64,000 nucleotides of DNA from Sphingobium sp. SCG-1 (GCF_002953135.1 NZ_CP026372.1:496001-560000), one strand, 5' to 3'; shown: positions 26,585 through 36,511, numbered from the stretch's first letter. Numbers and translations are program-made. Notes: generated by a model not told the origin, from the letters alone.

Positions 26585-27343
26585 ATGCCAAGCTTGGATC
26601 AACGTGTCGCAATCGTCACAGGCGGCGCGAGCGGGATCGGTCTTGAGTTTTCAAGGCGTCTGGCAAGCGACGGCGCGGCCGTCGTAATCGTCGACATCGA
26701 CGGTGCTACGGAAGCCGCGGCGAGACTCATTTCGCAGGGACTGAAGGCGATCGGAGTCCGCGCAAATGTGTCCTCCGAGGACGATGTGGCAGGCATGGTC
26801 GAGGCCGCGTGTTCGACGTTCGGCGGGCTCGATATCCTCGTCAACAACGCTGCCCTATTCAGCACGTTGGCACCAGGCCCGTTTAGCGCAATAAGCGTCG
26901 ATGACTGGCAGAAGGTGATGGCCGTCAATGTGCTGGGGCCATTTCTGACGGCCCGCGCCGCAGTTTCGGCGATGCGCGCGAGGGGTGCCGGCCGGATTGT
27001 GAACATCGCGTCGAACACTGTTCATAAGGGCGCGCCGGGCCTGCTGCATTATGTCACCAGCAAGGGTGCCGTGATCGGAATGACCAGAGCGCTGGCGCGG
27101 GAATTGGGGGCGGATAACATCACGGTCAATGCGCTCGCGCCTGGATTTACGCTGAGCAGCGGCGTCACCGCTAACGCCGCCTACCAGGATACGTTCAAGG
27201 CCGCTGCGGTCGACGTGCGCGCGATCCGGCGCGATCAGGTACCCCAGGATCTGGTGGGCGCACTGGCTTTCCTGGCGAGTGACGATGCGGCGTTCATGAC
27301 AGGGCAGACGCTCGTCGTCGACGGCGGCAATATCTTCCTGTAG
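26585..27343 (+). CDS. short-chain dehydrogenase/reductase
   Basis: The 252-residue classical SDR has the TGGASGIG cofactor motif at residues 12-19, NNAA at 87-90, Ser143, Tyr156 and Lys160 of the YxxxK active site, and C-terminal TGQTLVVDGGN. It oxidises or reduces an alcohol/ketone with NAD(P). An Asp after the second strand (VIVDID) favours NAD. It is co-transcribed with the ALDH. Confidence 0.9.
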   Translation: MPSLDQRVAIVTGGASGIGLEFSRRLASDGAAVVIVDIDGATEAAARLISQGLKAIGVRANVSSEDDVAGMVEAACSTFGGLDILVNNAALFSTLAPGPFSAISVDDWQKVMAVNVLGPFLTARAAVSAMRARGAGRIVNIASNTVHKGAPGLLHYVTSKGAVIGMTRALARELGADNITVNALAPGFTLSSGVTANAAYQDTFKAAAVDVRAIRRDQVPQDLVGALAFLASDDAAFMTGQTLVVDGGNIFL

Positions 27344-27649
27344 AATTAGTCGGAGCGGGCGATCGCCATCTTCCCGTTAACACCGTTGGGCTCATCTGCA
27401 GCTTGGATTGCCGGTTGATTAGGTCAATTGGACCCGCCCGTCCCCGTCGGGTCCGGCGGCACGTCCTTGCATGCGCGGGAAGCCTCCGGGATATTCCCTG
27501 TGGTGCTCGACATTCAGAAGCTGCTCGCCTCGACATCGTCACGGATGGCAGGTCCCCTGGGAGCGCTGCCTGCCGGTAGAGCGGATGCAGATATAATTCT
27601 GTGCAGGGATCTGACCAACGACTAAAACAACCAGGAAAAGGCACTGAGT
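27344..27649. other. convergent intergenic region with possible terminator
   Basis: No gene was seen between the convergent SDR and IclR genes. GGACCCG (27430-27436) pairs with CGGGTCC (27448-27454) around an 11-base loop and may form part of a terminator. Confidence 0.35.
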
Positions 27650-28417
27650 TTAGCCAGTGTCGAGGAGCACTTCATTTATGAAGTCCACATTGATTTCTTG
27701 CGTGTGTGATTTCACGATGTCGCAGGAAGCTTTTACCGCTTCATCCTGTAGCTTGTCGGACAGCACCGCGCCGATGCTGCCGATGACGTTTCCGTCCGCG
27801 TCATACAAGGGCGCAGCAATGCCGATGACGCCTGCGTCGAGTTCGGAGTGAGTCACAGCGACGCCAGCGTTGCGGAGGCTGCGGAGCAATCCCCGAATGT
27901 CGTGCCATTCAGGCCCGAAGCCAACTTCGGCCAATTCCTGGCTGTGCCGCAAGCAATAGGATTTAACGAAGCGGGCGGGCAAATGGGCGAGGATGATTTT
28001 GGATGCAGCGCCTCTGTGGAGAGACATTAACTTACCGCGTTCATAACTGACGGTCAGCCCGCGTACGTCAGTAGGCTCCTGATGAATGCACATGACCTGA
28101 TCGCGATAGAGACGGCATACCAGCACGACTGCTGGCACCGGGAGCGCTTTTAGAATCTTTTGCGTTCCGTTGCGCGCGGCGGCAATCAGGGGATCAAGAA
28201 GACGCATCTGACGGTCAAGCTGCGTAATGGCGGGCCCGAGAATGTAACAGCCGGAGCGGAACGCAACGATGAGACCTGCATCAGCAAGTACCTTGAAATA
28301 GCGATAAGTGGTGCTGCGTCCCAAATCCAGCTCTTGAGCAGCTTCATCGACCGTCCACTCTGGGCGCTCGAACGAAAAGAGATCAAGAACGGAGATAATA
28401 TTGCTCGCTGTGCGCAT
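27650..28417 (-). CDS. IclR family transcriptional regulator (second)
   Basis: The 255-residue protein has a helix-turn-helix (TVDEAAQELDLGRSTTYRYFKVLADAGLI) and an IclR ligand domain with GVIGIAAPLYDADGNVIGSI. It is divergent from the Fe-ADH operon, the probable target, across a 690-bp gap. Strong similarity to the regulator at 24220-24972 suggests duplication and divergence within the cluster. Confidence 0.9.
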   Translation of the reverse strand: MRTASNIISVLDLFSFERPEWTVDEAAQELDLGRSTTYRYFKVLADAGLIVAFRSGCYILGPAITQLDRQMRLLDPLIAAARNGTQKILKALPVPAVVLVCRLYRDQVMCIHQEPTDVRGLTVSYERGKLMSLHRGAASKIILAHLPARFVKSYCLRHSQELAEVGFGPEWHDIRGLLRSLRNAGVAVTHSELDAGVIGIAAPLYDADGNVIGSIGAVLSDKLQDEAVKASCDIVKSHTQEINVDFINEVLLDTG

Positions 28418-29106
28418 AAACCCCTAAGGCTTTAGGTGACGATGAAGGACTGCGAAGTCTCCGCTCTTCGCTAACTAGCGGCTGGATTGTTGGCAACCTT
28501 CTTTGCGTTCCCTCCTGTCCATCATGCCCCACAGGGTTCCGCAGACGTTCAGCCAGTGGGCCCGAATTCTACGTGTGATCGTTCTTCAGCAGTATAAGCG
28601 AGCACCAGTAGGTGGCCAGCCTTTTGGCCATGGAAACAGCAACTGCCCACTCGCTCAAGGTCGGCAACGCTTGCCATCGAACCGCTGAGCCCGCAGCGCC
28701 CTGCTCGTTGATGGCTAAGCAATTGCGGGCCGATTATCGCCTTTGGCCCGCTCGTACCGGCTCCACTCCCTTCACTCCACGTCACCTGCTTTTCCGTAAA
28801 GCATATCGCCATCCCACTCCGCGTCTGCCCGAACCAGAACTTGTCTCTGTTCAAGGATGTCCGAAAGCGCTGGAGGCGACCGCTATTTCTAAGCAAATTT
28901 CTCTGAATAAGGGAATTTCGTTGACAAGCGCCGCTTCACGGCCTTTTGTGTCATAAGACAAGATCATATCAGATCGGGGGTCCGAGTAGGAGAGCGGAAC
29001 GCTCGTGCGTGATCGAGCGAAGCGGATGCGCTGCTGCTTTGGCAAATAGGAAGCGGATGATGCCGAACCAAGCAATGCAGATCCGTGTTCGCCGAAGGAA
29101 TCGGCT
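28418..29106. other. gene-free stretch between IclR and Fe-ADH operon
   Basis: No recognisable gene is seen in 689 bp. Overlapping open frames at 28549-28896 (-) and 28612-28956 (+) have no domain and odd composition; the segment may be a decayed insertion. AAGATCATATCAGATC near 28960 is a partial dyad that could be an operator. Confidence 0.35.
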
Positions 29107-30303
29107 ATGACACAAACCGGAAATATTCCTTTCTTCATGCCGACAAAGATTGTGTCGGGACAGGGCGGACTCGCGCGATGCGGCGCACTGGCCCAGTCAA
29201 TCGGAATGGCCAAGCCGCTTGTGGTAACTGACGCTGTTATCGCCAAGCAGGACTTTTGTAAGTTTGTAGTTCAAGCCATAGAAGAGGCGGGGCTTCGCTA
29301 CGAGCTGTTTGAAGACTGCGCAGTCGACGCACGGCTGCAACAGGCCGAATCGCTGGCCGGATTATGTCGCCGCAAAGGGCTTGATGGCGTTCTCGCGATA
29401 GGCGGCGGGTCGGTAATGTGCTGCGGCAAAGCAACGGCAATCTCCGCCGTCAATGAAGGCAGCCTCAGGGATTATGCCTTTCCCAGACTGGCCCCGCGCC
29501 ATCCCTTGCCTACCCTCATGATTCCGACGACGGCCGGGTCGGGTGTCGAAGTCAGTCAGTTCAGCGTGCTGAAGGATGAAGAGCTTCACGAGAAGCTGAT
29601 CGTCGGCGGCGCGAGCTGCTTCCCAACCCTTGCCTTGCTCGATCCGGCCACATTGGCGAGCTTGCCGAAAGCTCTGGCGGCGGCAAGCGCGGTGGATGCG
29701 CTTTGCCATGCGCTGGAAGCCTATTTTTCGAGCTTAGCAACACCGTTGACGGACAGCATCGCGATTGGCTCGGCCAAAACGCTATATAATTGTATGCGCA
29801 AGTCTGTTCTTGATCGAGATCTCGACGCGCAAGCCGATAATCTTCTGGCAAGCTCGATGGCTAACATAGCCTGTGGCAACGCGCGGCTTGGTTTGGGGCA
29901 CGCGCTGAGCGATCCGCTGGAAAGCCATCTCGACGTTCCGCACACCGTAGGCGTCTCCGTGCTGCTGCCGCGCGTCGTCGCCTTCTGCGCGGAGGCGGCT
30001 CCGGCCAAGGCCACAATCGTGGCGCAAGCACTGGGAGGCGTGCCCGGTCAAAGGGATCCGATCGATCATATTCGCCGATCACTTTTCGATTTATACGATG
30101 ACCTTGGACTTCGGAAGAGCTTTTCACTTGAGCAGCTTCCGTTAGAGAAAGCGTCGGCAATTGCGGCGCTAGCCGTGCCCGGATTGTACGGAGGCATGGT
30201 TCCACACAGCATTGATAACGAAACACTTATTAACAGTCCCGCGCTCCGCAGCATGACGGTGAAGCAGGCGAGGGAGTGCCTTCTTGCCTGCTTGTCTGAG
30301 TGA
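29107..30303 (+). CDS. iron-containing alcohol dehydrogenase family (maleylacetate reductase-like fold)
   Basis: The 398-residue group III dehydrogenase has metal ligands Asp197 and His201 (VDALCHALEAYFSS), His265 (GLGHALSDPLESHLDVPHT) and His279 of the same segment, and TTAGSGVEVS. The cofactor loop reads GGGSVMCCGKA where the usual pattern is GGGSxxDxAKA, so a normally acidic position is Cys105; this may change cofactor preference. The family includes alcohol dehydrogenases and maleylacetate reductases. It leads an operon with amidohydrolase, class II aldolase-type and CmcJ-like genes. Confidence 0.85.
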   Translation: MTQTGNIPFFMPTKIVSGQGGLARCGALAQSIGMAKPLVVTDAVIAKQDFCKFVVQAIEEAGLRYELFEDCAVDARLQQAESLAGLCRRKGLDGVLAIGGGSVMCCGKATAISAVNEGSLRDYAFPRLAPRHPLPTLMIPTTAGSGVEVSQFSVLKDEELHEKLIVGGASCFPTLALLDPATLASLPKALAAASAVDALCHALEAYFSSLATPLTDSIAIGSAKTLYNCMRKSVLDRDLDAQADNLLASSMANIACGNARLGLGHALSDPLESHLDVPHTVGVSVLLPRVVAFCAEAAPAKATIVAQALGGVPGQRDPIDHIRRSLFDLYDDLGLRKSFSLEQLPLEKASAIAALAVPGLYGGMVPHSIDNETLINSPALRSMTVKQARECLLACLSE

Positions 30304-30308
30304 CAGCC

Positions 30309-31277
30309 ATGTTGATTGATTTCCACCATCATTATCTGCCACCCTTTCTCATCGAGGCTTTCGAAGAGGCAGGACGTCGCGCGTCCTTGGCTCGATTCCC
30401 CGAATGGTCTCGCGATGGTTCGCTGGCCTTGCTGGACTTGATCGGTGCCGAGATGGCGATGATGTCGGCCCCGACACCCGGCGTGCATCTGGGGGATAAT
30501 GGCGCTGCAGCCGATCTGGCGCGCCGCTGTAACGACTTCACGGCCGGGCTTTCGGTGGAAACAGCGGGGCGGTTGAGTGCTTTTGCGACCTTATCCCTCC
30601 CTGACATCGACGCCGCGTGTAAGGAAGCCGAACTGGCGCTCAACATGGGCTTTCTGGGAGTGGGCGTGCTCGCTAGCTATGGCGATATTTTTCTTGGCGA
30701 TCCGCTGTTGGATCCGTTAATGAGCATATTGGACGAACGCGGCGCGATGATGTTCGTGCATCCCGTTGGACATCTCAGCAGCAGTGCGCTGGCGCAGCCT
30801 GCCCCATTGTGGATGATCGAGTATCCGATTGACACCACCCGGGCAGCGCTCAATATGATCTTAGCCGGAACTCAGGATCGCTTTCCCAACATCCGCATTA
30901 TCCTTGCGCATGCAGGGGGTTGCCTGCCCTTTCTCAGCGTGAGGCTGCGGGAAATGTCGGTGATTGACAGCCGGTTCGCGCATCTCACTCCCGAACGCAT
31001 CGACCGCCATATTGCAGGCTTTTATTATGATCTTGCTCAGGCGTCCGGTGCCGCAACCTTTGCGGCGCTTGGCGTCGTGGCGCAACCTAATCATCTGCTG
31101 TTCGGCAGTGATTTTCCCTATTGCGGACGGCAGGCGATCCAGAACATGGCTGACAATGTGTCGTACCTTGCCGGCGGCTTTGGCCGCTTGCGCACAAATG
31201 GCAGCAAACTTCTGAAATCGGCATCCGAGGGAAGAGCCGGTGGTAACGTCAAGGTGAGAGGGGAAATTATTGCATGA
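30309..31277 (+). CDS. amidohydrolase-2 family decarboxylase/hydrolase
   Basis: The 322-residue metal-dependent TIM-barrel protein begins with the HxH metal motif (DFHHHYLPP), has FVHPVG, LAHAGGCLPFL, and ends with the conserved FGSDFPY Asp. The family includes 2-amino-3-carboxymuconate semialdehyde decarboxylase, gamma-resorcylate decarboxylase and 5-carboxyvanillate decarboxylase, so non-oxidative aromatic or dienoic decarboxylation is the best guess. ATG at 30309 is chosen; a GTG at 30300 overlaps the Fe-ADH stop. The stop overlaps the next start by 4 bp. Confidence 0.82.
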   Translation: MLIDFHHHYLPPFLIEAFEEAGRRASLARFPEWSRDGSLALLDLIGAEMAMMSAPTPGVHLGDNGAAADLARRCNDFTAGLSVETAGRLSAFATLSLPDIDAACKEAELALNMGFLGVGVLASYGDIFLGDPLLDPLMSILDERGAMMFVHPVGHLSSSALAQPAPLWMIEYPIDTTRAALNMILAGTQDRFPNIRIILAHAGGCLPFLSVRLREMSVIDSRFAHLTPERIDRHIAGFYYDLAQASGAATFAALGVVAQPNHLLFGSDFPYCGRQAIQNMADNVSYLAGGFGRLRTNGSKLLKSASEGRAGGNVKVRGEIIA

Positions 31278-32014
31278 ACGAGCCAGCGGAGCTGAACAGC
31301 GCCGACGAAGCCGGTGGGCATTTGGCTGGACTCAAAGCGGAACTCGTGAAGGCCAACAAGATATTGGTGCGCTATGGCATCGTCGATGCGTTTGGCCATA
31401 TCAGTGTACGTCACCCCTCAAAGCCCGGAATATTCCTTATGGCGAGGAGTGTTCCTCCCGGTGTGGTGCAGACAGACGACATTAAGGAGCATCGCCTGGA
31501 CGGTGAATTGGTGAATGATGACGGCTCCAAGCTTTTTCTAGAACGTTTCATTCATGGCGAGATATTCGCAGCGCGCCCCGAGGTGCAATCCGTCGTCCAT
31601 AGCCATTCGCCCACGATCGTGGCGTTCGGCGTTGTGGAATCTTTGCCTTTACAAGCGATATGCCACACCTGCGGGTTCCTTAAGGGGCCGACGCCGAATT
31701 TCGAGATGCGCGATTTCGCGGGAGATGACACGAACCTTCTCATCGATTCACGGGAGAAAGCCCATTCGCTAGTCGGCATCCTGGCTGACAAGAATGTGGT
31801 CCTTATGCGCGGCCATGGTTCAACGGTGGTCGGATCCAGTATCGGACAGGCTGTTTATCGAGCAGTCTACACCGAGACGAACGCACGCATTCAGGCCACT
31901 GCGACGACGCTCGGCACCATCAAATATCTTTCGGATGCCGAAGCGGATGCCTGCGAGGCGCTGAATGAAAAGCAGGTCGAGCGTACATGGCAATTATGGA
32001 AGCATGAGACCTAA
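31274..32014 (+). CDS. class II aldolase/adducin-type lyase or decarboxylase
   Basis: The 246-residue protein has zinc ligands His109, His111 (VVHSHSPT) and His181 (LMRGHGST), with an upstream Glu in LERFIHGEIF. The opening LVRYGIVDAFGHISVRHP resembles the dihydroxyphthalate-decarboxylase branch of the family rather than sugar-phosphate aldolases. It probably performs decarboxylation or retro-aldol cleavage of an aromatic or hydroxy acid. Overlaps the amidohydrolase by 4 bp. Confidence 0.85.
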   Translation: MNEPAELNSADEAGGHLAGLKAELVKANKILVRYGIVDAFGHISVRHPSKPGIFLMARSVPPGVVQTDDIKEHRLDGELVNDDGSKLFLERFIHGEIFAARPEVQSVVHSHSPTIVAFGVVESLPLQAICHTCGFLKGPTPNFEMRDFAGDDTNLLIDSREKAHSLVGILADKNVVLMRGHGSTVVGSSIGQAVYRAVYTETNARIQATATTLGTIKYLSDAEADACEALNEKQVERTWQLWKHET

Positions 32015-32060
32015 GCTCGCGGAGGCGCGGTGTAGAACTGCGGAAGGTAAGGAGAGAGTC

Positions 32061-32930
32061 ATGAATCAGGTCATCGAAAAAGTCGCGCAACCTAGAATGG
32101 TCGAAGCCCAACTTAGCTACTGTGGTCATATGGATTACAAACCGCAAATCGGTGTACGCACGAAGTTAAAGGATGGCAGCGTGGAAAGCGACGCCGATCG
32201 CGCGAACCGCGACTTGAAAATAGAGCCGCGCAGCGTTTCGATCAGGGATGGCAGTAGTGTCCCCACCATGACCGATCTCGATAGGGAGGGGTTCATCTTT
32301 ACTCATCATCCAAGCATAATGGAGCATCGCCCTGACGAAACGAGCGACTTTCATAATGAAGACAAGATCGTGCAAGTCCATTTTCTGGAGGTGCGGGCGC
32401 TCCTCAAGGAACTGACGGGCGCGGACGTTGTCGAATTTCCCTTCACCAGAGGCTCCGTCCGCAGCAGTGCTCCAGGTGCGCCTCAAGGACCCGCGCCGTT
32501 CCCCCATATCGACTTCAGCGAAGCGGGCGCGGTAAATACCGTCGACAGAATTTACCCTGACCGGCCAAAGGACGTCCGTCGCTGGGCTATTATTCAGCTA
32601 TGGCGGTGCCTTTCTCCGGACGCGCCGGTCGACCGGCCGCTCGCTTTGCTGGACGCACAGAGCGTGAAACCCGAAGACTGCGTACGCATCGATGTTCAGT
32701 TCGACACCCATGTCGGGATGAACGAGGTGTTTTTCATGAAATATAGTCCCGATCATCGCTGGACCTATTTTAGCGAAATGAAGCTTAATGATCTGCTCAT
32801 ATTCAAATCCTATGACTCCGATCCCGGCAGGAATTTTCCGGCCGCCCATGTCTCCTTCCAGGAAACATTGCCCGATGCGCATATTCGTATGAGCTATGAA
32901 TTGCGGGCCTATGTGGGATGGTACGAATAG
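32061..32930 (+). CDS. CmcJ/NvfI-type putative oxygenase
   Basis: The 289-residue protein resembles the CmcJ/NvfI family (Fe/2-oxoglutarate-like fold, found in cephamycin C and novofumigatonin biosynthesis and in many catabolic clusters). The HxD pair is in PFPHIDFSEAGA, a conserved RWAIIQLWRCLSP block follows, and a distal His lies in AAHVSFQ. Start 32061 has AAGGAGAGAG upstream; the longer frame from 31965 overlaps the previous gene. It may hydroxylate or isomerise an intermediate of this operon. The reaction is unknown. Confidence 0.78.
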   Translation: MNQVIEKVAQPRMVEAQLSYCGHMDYKPQIGVRTKLKDGSVESDADRANRDLKIEPRSVSIRDGSSVPTMTDLDREGFIFTHHPSIMEHRPDETSDFHNEDKIVQVHFLEVRALLKELTGADVVEFPFTRGSVRSSAPGAPQGPAPFPHIDFSEAGAVNTVDRIYPDRPKDVRRWAIIQLWRCLSPDAPVDRPLALLDAQSVKPEDCVRIDVQFDTHVGMNEVFFMKYSPDHRWTYFSEMKLNDLLIFKSYDSDPGRNFPAAHVSFQETLPDAHIRMSYELRAYVGWYE

Positions 32931-33299
32931 GGATTGCGCGTGTCGCAAGGCGATGCTGTGGAAGGGCAAAGGGGTCAGCACGTTCGATGTTGGTCCGCAC
33001 GGAAGGATGTCACCGAATGCCGTCGCTTACGAACTGGCGGCCGCCAAACTCCGCATGAACCGTGGTAGTCGCTGAAAGAAGTAACGCGGCGACCGGTGTT
33101 GGCGACCTATTCCTGGGCAGTGCTGAGTCTTATGATCCCATTCGAGCAGGCGAAGAATGTGTCGTCCGGTTACGGGAGATTACAACTTCTCGCCTGCCTC
33201 TGCCGCGGGTGCGGCATGCGTGGAAGAGATCACGGGAAGGGTGGGGAGACCCGCGCGCGGTGGGGTATAGAGGACTGAACGCGCGTAGCTTTGCAGAAA
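32931..33299. other. gene-free stretch after CmcJ-like gene
   Basis: No gene is supported; it grades into the transposase remnant on the minus strand. Confidence 0.35.
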
Positions 33300-33705
33300 C
33301 GATCCATCTGGCCGTTTCCTTGAAGCCGCGAACAGTCCGCCTTCTCTTCTGCTTTAGCCATCGCGCGTCATCATTATCTTCTGTTGTCAAAGCAATGCTG
33401 GTGCCATCAGCCAGTGTTCCATTCTTTATGATCACTATCTTTGATTTGGCTTTACAGTCACACCCTCCACGGTGTCCGAGCGACCTTATGGGCGTCAGTA
33501 GCCGACGAAACTGACGAAGGTGGTACGCTCAGGCGCGCTTCATTCTCCGGAAATTCTAGAGCCGGCAAAAGGAGGCTTGATCGTTGAGCGCCGCGTCCAG
33601 CAGCACATCGGAGCGATCGTATTAGATCGGCGACAGCCGTGCCTCGAACATCACAAGGGGTCGCCAAGCGGGCTGGCCTTGGAGGTTGGGTAGAGCAGAT
33701 CGAGC
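33300..33705 (-). pseudogene. decayed IS5-family transposase
   Basis: Minus-strand fragments in three frames match the order of IS5-type DDE transposases: ALPNLQGQPAWRPLVMFEA at about 33645-33700, SDVLLDAALNDQASF at about 33565-33615, QFRRLLTPIRSL near 33490-33525, and IIKNGTLADGTSI with DARWLKQKRRRTVRGFK at about 33330-33430. Stops and frameshifts separate them. The C-terminal catalytic part is lost. It marks an old insertion between two catabolic operons. Confidence 0.65.
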
Positions 33706-34094
33706 AGTATAGCGATCAGGCTTTAGTCGATCAGGAAGGAAAGCATGTCGAATTATGACGCCGCTCGCCCGCGACCTCCAAGCCGATACGCTCCCGAACC
33801 CATCGGACAATGCCGCCATCCGATGCTCTCCCGGCGGGAAAGCTCCCAGGATCATTCGCCATTGCTGCCGTCTAGACCATCTGCGCACGCGTCTCCTGGC
33901 GAAATGAGGGCCGGAGCCGAGATCGCCGCCTTCAAAACTAAAGTGCTAGCGAGCATCGAAGTTTAACCCCTTTTTTCTGTGCACGCCATCAACGCGTGGC
34001 GTTTGACGTAAACATTATAAGGATCTATATAATACGACGAAATGCCGAGTTCAACGGGCATTGGGCGCTCAGCGTTAAAACCATAGGGGGGTAC
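33706..34094. promoter_or_regulatory. upstream region of the TonB receptor
   Basis: No gene was seen. A sequence ATATAATAC at 34027-34035, one mismatch from the ATATNATAT 9-mer found upstream of other operons, lies 60 bp before the start and may be part of the promoter or an operator. GGGGGG precedes the ATG. Confidence 0.35.
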
Positions 34095-36503
34095 ATGAAT
34101 AAGCGGTCTAGGGCGGGCTCTCGTCAAAAAATAAAAGCGGCATTGCTGTTGGCTGGCTGCTCCTGCGCGGGCCATACTTGGGCGCAGGCTCCTGCAAAGA
34201 CCGCCCTCGCGCAAGACGCCGCGCCTGAAATTGGAGAAATAGTCGTTACCGCTCAGCGTCGCGAGCAGCGCCTCAGCGAAGTTCCATTGTCGGTGCAGGC
34301 GGCAAGCGGTGAAGCGCTTCGGCAAGCTGGGATCACGGACTCTCGTGCTCTCGAGCAGATCTCGCCCGCCGTTAGCTTCAATTCAAACTATTCGACAACA
34401 ACAACGACATTGGTCATTCGCGGCGCGGCGTCCATCGCACAGGAAGGCGGCATCCAACCGAGCGTGGGTGTCGTGATCGACGGGGTTCCAGTCGCACGCC
34501 AGGGCGAATTCGTCGCCGACTTGGCCGACATCGACCGCGTCGAAGTGCTTTCGGGGCCGCAAGGCACGCTGTTCGGGAAAAATTCGACGGCTGGTGTTAT
34601 CAACATCATCAGTAATCGTCCGAAGCATCAAATGGAGGCTTCATTTGACCTTTTGGGAACGTTCGACGGGGAAATAATCCCTAAGGCCATGGTAAACGTC
34701 CCGGTAGGCGACAATGTTGCACTACGGATGAATGGCTATTATCATTACATCAAGCCTCAGATCGAAAATTTGGCCGGTCCCGACATTCACGGCCAGAGAT
34801 CATGGGGTGGCCAAGCCAAGCTGCTGTTTGACGTCTCCGAAAGAACAAACATATTACTCAGCGGCTCGTACAACAATTTCTACAGCACATTTGGAAATAA
34901 TTTTGTAGTCACACCGAACTCCGGGCCATTCGGAGATTTCCAACGTCTGGTTTTCGGACCGATAGGCTGGGGTGTTGATGTTGCCAATCAGGACACAATC
35001 TCCTACTCCAGAAACCGGCTTTATGCGCTGGTCGGCGAACTGAATTCCGAGCTGTCCGACAATTTGTCGCTGGTGGCTATCGCTGGCTATCGAAATTCGC
35101 TCAACAGGACGGAAATCGATGTCGATGCAGGACCCATCGGTGTTAATCCGGGGCGTGGCATTTCCCCCAACCCCTTCGGTTATCCCCTTGAATATGTGGC
35201 GACGGAGGACGACCATCAGGTCGAGCGGTATAAATACTGGTCGCAGGAGCTCCGTTTAGCCTATAGCGCACCAGGCATCGATGTTGTCGCGGGCGCTTAT
35301 TATCAGGATTATAAGGAGACCCGTCAGCTTCTTCTGCCCTTCCTGTTGGACGGCTCTGCGGTGCCGGATGTTCCTGTCGTAACACCTGCAGGTGCGCGCT
35401 TTTTCAACAGCGACGAGCTTTCTACCGGTCTCACAGACAAAACCATGGCAGCCTTCGCGGACGTTACTTATGAGATCGTACCCACGGTCAATCTATTCGG
35501 CGGCCTTCGCTATACGCATGAAAAGCTTAGGCTCACTTACCGCCATGACGTATTCTTCAATCCCGCTACAGGGTTCTTCAACCCAATCACGGTGACAAAC
35601 ACCGCCCCTCCTGTCGATACTCAGAACTTCATATCGCGGCGTAGCGACGACAATCTCTCCGGGCGTATCGGCGTGCAATGGCAGCCGACCCGCAGCCTGA
35701 ATTATTATGCATCCTACAACCGCGGTTATAAGGGATCTGCAGCCAATCAGGGCCGTACGGCGGGTTCATTGGTGCGGGCGGCGAATGATTCGTCCCTAGC
35801 GCTAATCGACCCTGAAATTGCAGAAGCCTTCGAAATCGGCGCGAAGCAACGGTTCTTGGACGGGCGTCTCACATTCAACCTTGCTCTTTACAAACAGATA
35901 ATCAAGAATATCCAACAGACAGCCGTGACGCAGGGCATCAGCGTCGATCTGATCAACGCCGGTGATCTCAAAATTGATGGTTTCGAGTTCGTTTCGACGG
36001 CGCAACCGTTTGAGGGGCTGAATTTGTCACTTGGCGTGGTTTACAACAAAGCGCGGTACAGCGGTCATAATTTCTTCCCTTGTGGTCCATCGGACACACG
36101 CGGCGTTGGCAAATGCGGAATCAACGGCCTCCAGGATCTCGACGGCCAACGTGCGATTTCGTCGCCCAAATGGAAGGTCGTTACGTCCGCGGCTTATGAA
36201 ACGCCGATGTCCGAGGATTTGAAGCTGATGCTTCGCGTTGCTTATAATTGGCGCAGCAGCATCCAGTTCCAGTTGTTCGAAGATCCGCTTACTGCGCAAC
36301 CTGCCTATGGGTTGCTCGATGCCTCGATTGGCTTCGGTTCTATTGACGACAAGTGGGCGTTAACTCTCTTTGGCAAGAACCTGACCAACAAGTTCTACTA
36401 TGGCAATCTGAACACCGGCGACGGATTCATTGGTCAGCAGTTCGGTAATATTCCGCGTGATTACAAGCGATACGGCGGTTTGCGCCTGACTTACAAGATG
36501 TGA
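34095..36503 (+). CDS. TonB-dependent outer-membrane receptor
   Basis: The 802-residue receptor has a signal peptide (IKAALLLAGCSCAGHTWAQA), a TonB box/N-terminal plug region EIVVTAQRREQRLSEVP, plug motifs (VIDGVPVARQGEF, IDRVEVLSGPQGTLFGKNS, GVINIISNRP) and a 22-strand barrel with the closing Asn/Tyr-rich strands ending YGGLRLTYKM. It takes up a bulky substrate with TonB energy. In sphingomonad catabolic clusters such receptors often import the aromatic or hydrophobic substrate rather than siderophore. Start 34095 (AGGGGGG upstream, signal peptide follows) is preferred over 33996. Confidence 0.93.
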   Translation: MNKRSRAGSRQKIKAALLLAGCSCAGHTWAQAPAKTALAQDAAPEIGEIVVTAQRREQRLSEVPLSVQAASGEALRQAGITDSRALEQISPAVSFNSNYSTTTTTLVIRGAASIAQEGGIQPSVGVVIDGVPVARQGEFVADLADIDRVEVLSGPQGTLFGKNSTAGVINIISNRPKHQMEASFDLLGTFDGEIIPKAMVNVPVGDNVALRMNGYYHYIKPQIENLAGPDIHGQRSWGGQAKLLFDVSERTNILLSGSYNNFYSTFGNNFVVTPNSGPFGDFQRLVFGPIGWGVDVANQDTISYSRNRLYALVGELNSELSDNLSLVAIAGYRNSLNRTEIDVDAGPIGVNPGRGISPNPFGYPLEYVATEDDHQVERYKYWSQELRLAYSAPGIDVVAGAYYQDYKETRQLLLPFLLDGSAVPDVPVVTPAGARFFNSDELSTGLTDKTMAAFADVTYEIVPTVNLFGGLRYTHEKLRLTYRHDVFFNPATGFFNPITVTNTAPPVDTQNFISRRSDDNLSGRIGVQWQPTRSLNYYASYNRGYKGSAANQGRTAGSLVRAANDSSLALIDPEIAEAFEIGAKQRFLDGRLTFNLALYKQIIKNIQQTAVTQGISVDLINAGDLKIDGFEFVSTAQPFEGLNLSLGVVYNKARYSGHNFFPCGPSDTRGVGKCGINGLQDLDGQRAISSPKWKVVTSAAYETPMSEDLKLMLRVAYNWRSSIQFQLFEDPLTAQPAYGLLDASIGFGSIDDKWALTLFGKNLTNKFYYGNLNTGDGFIGQQFGNIPRDYKRYGGLRLTYKM

Positions 36504-36511
36504 AAATATCA

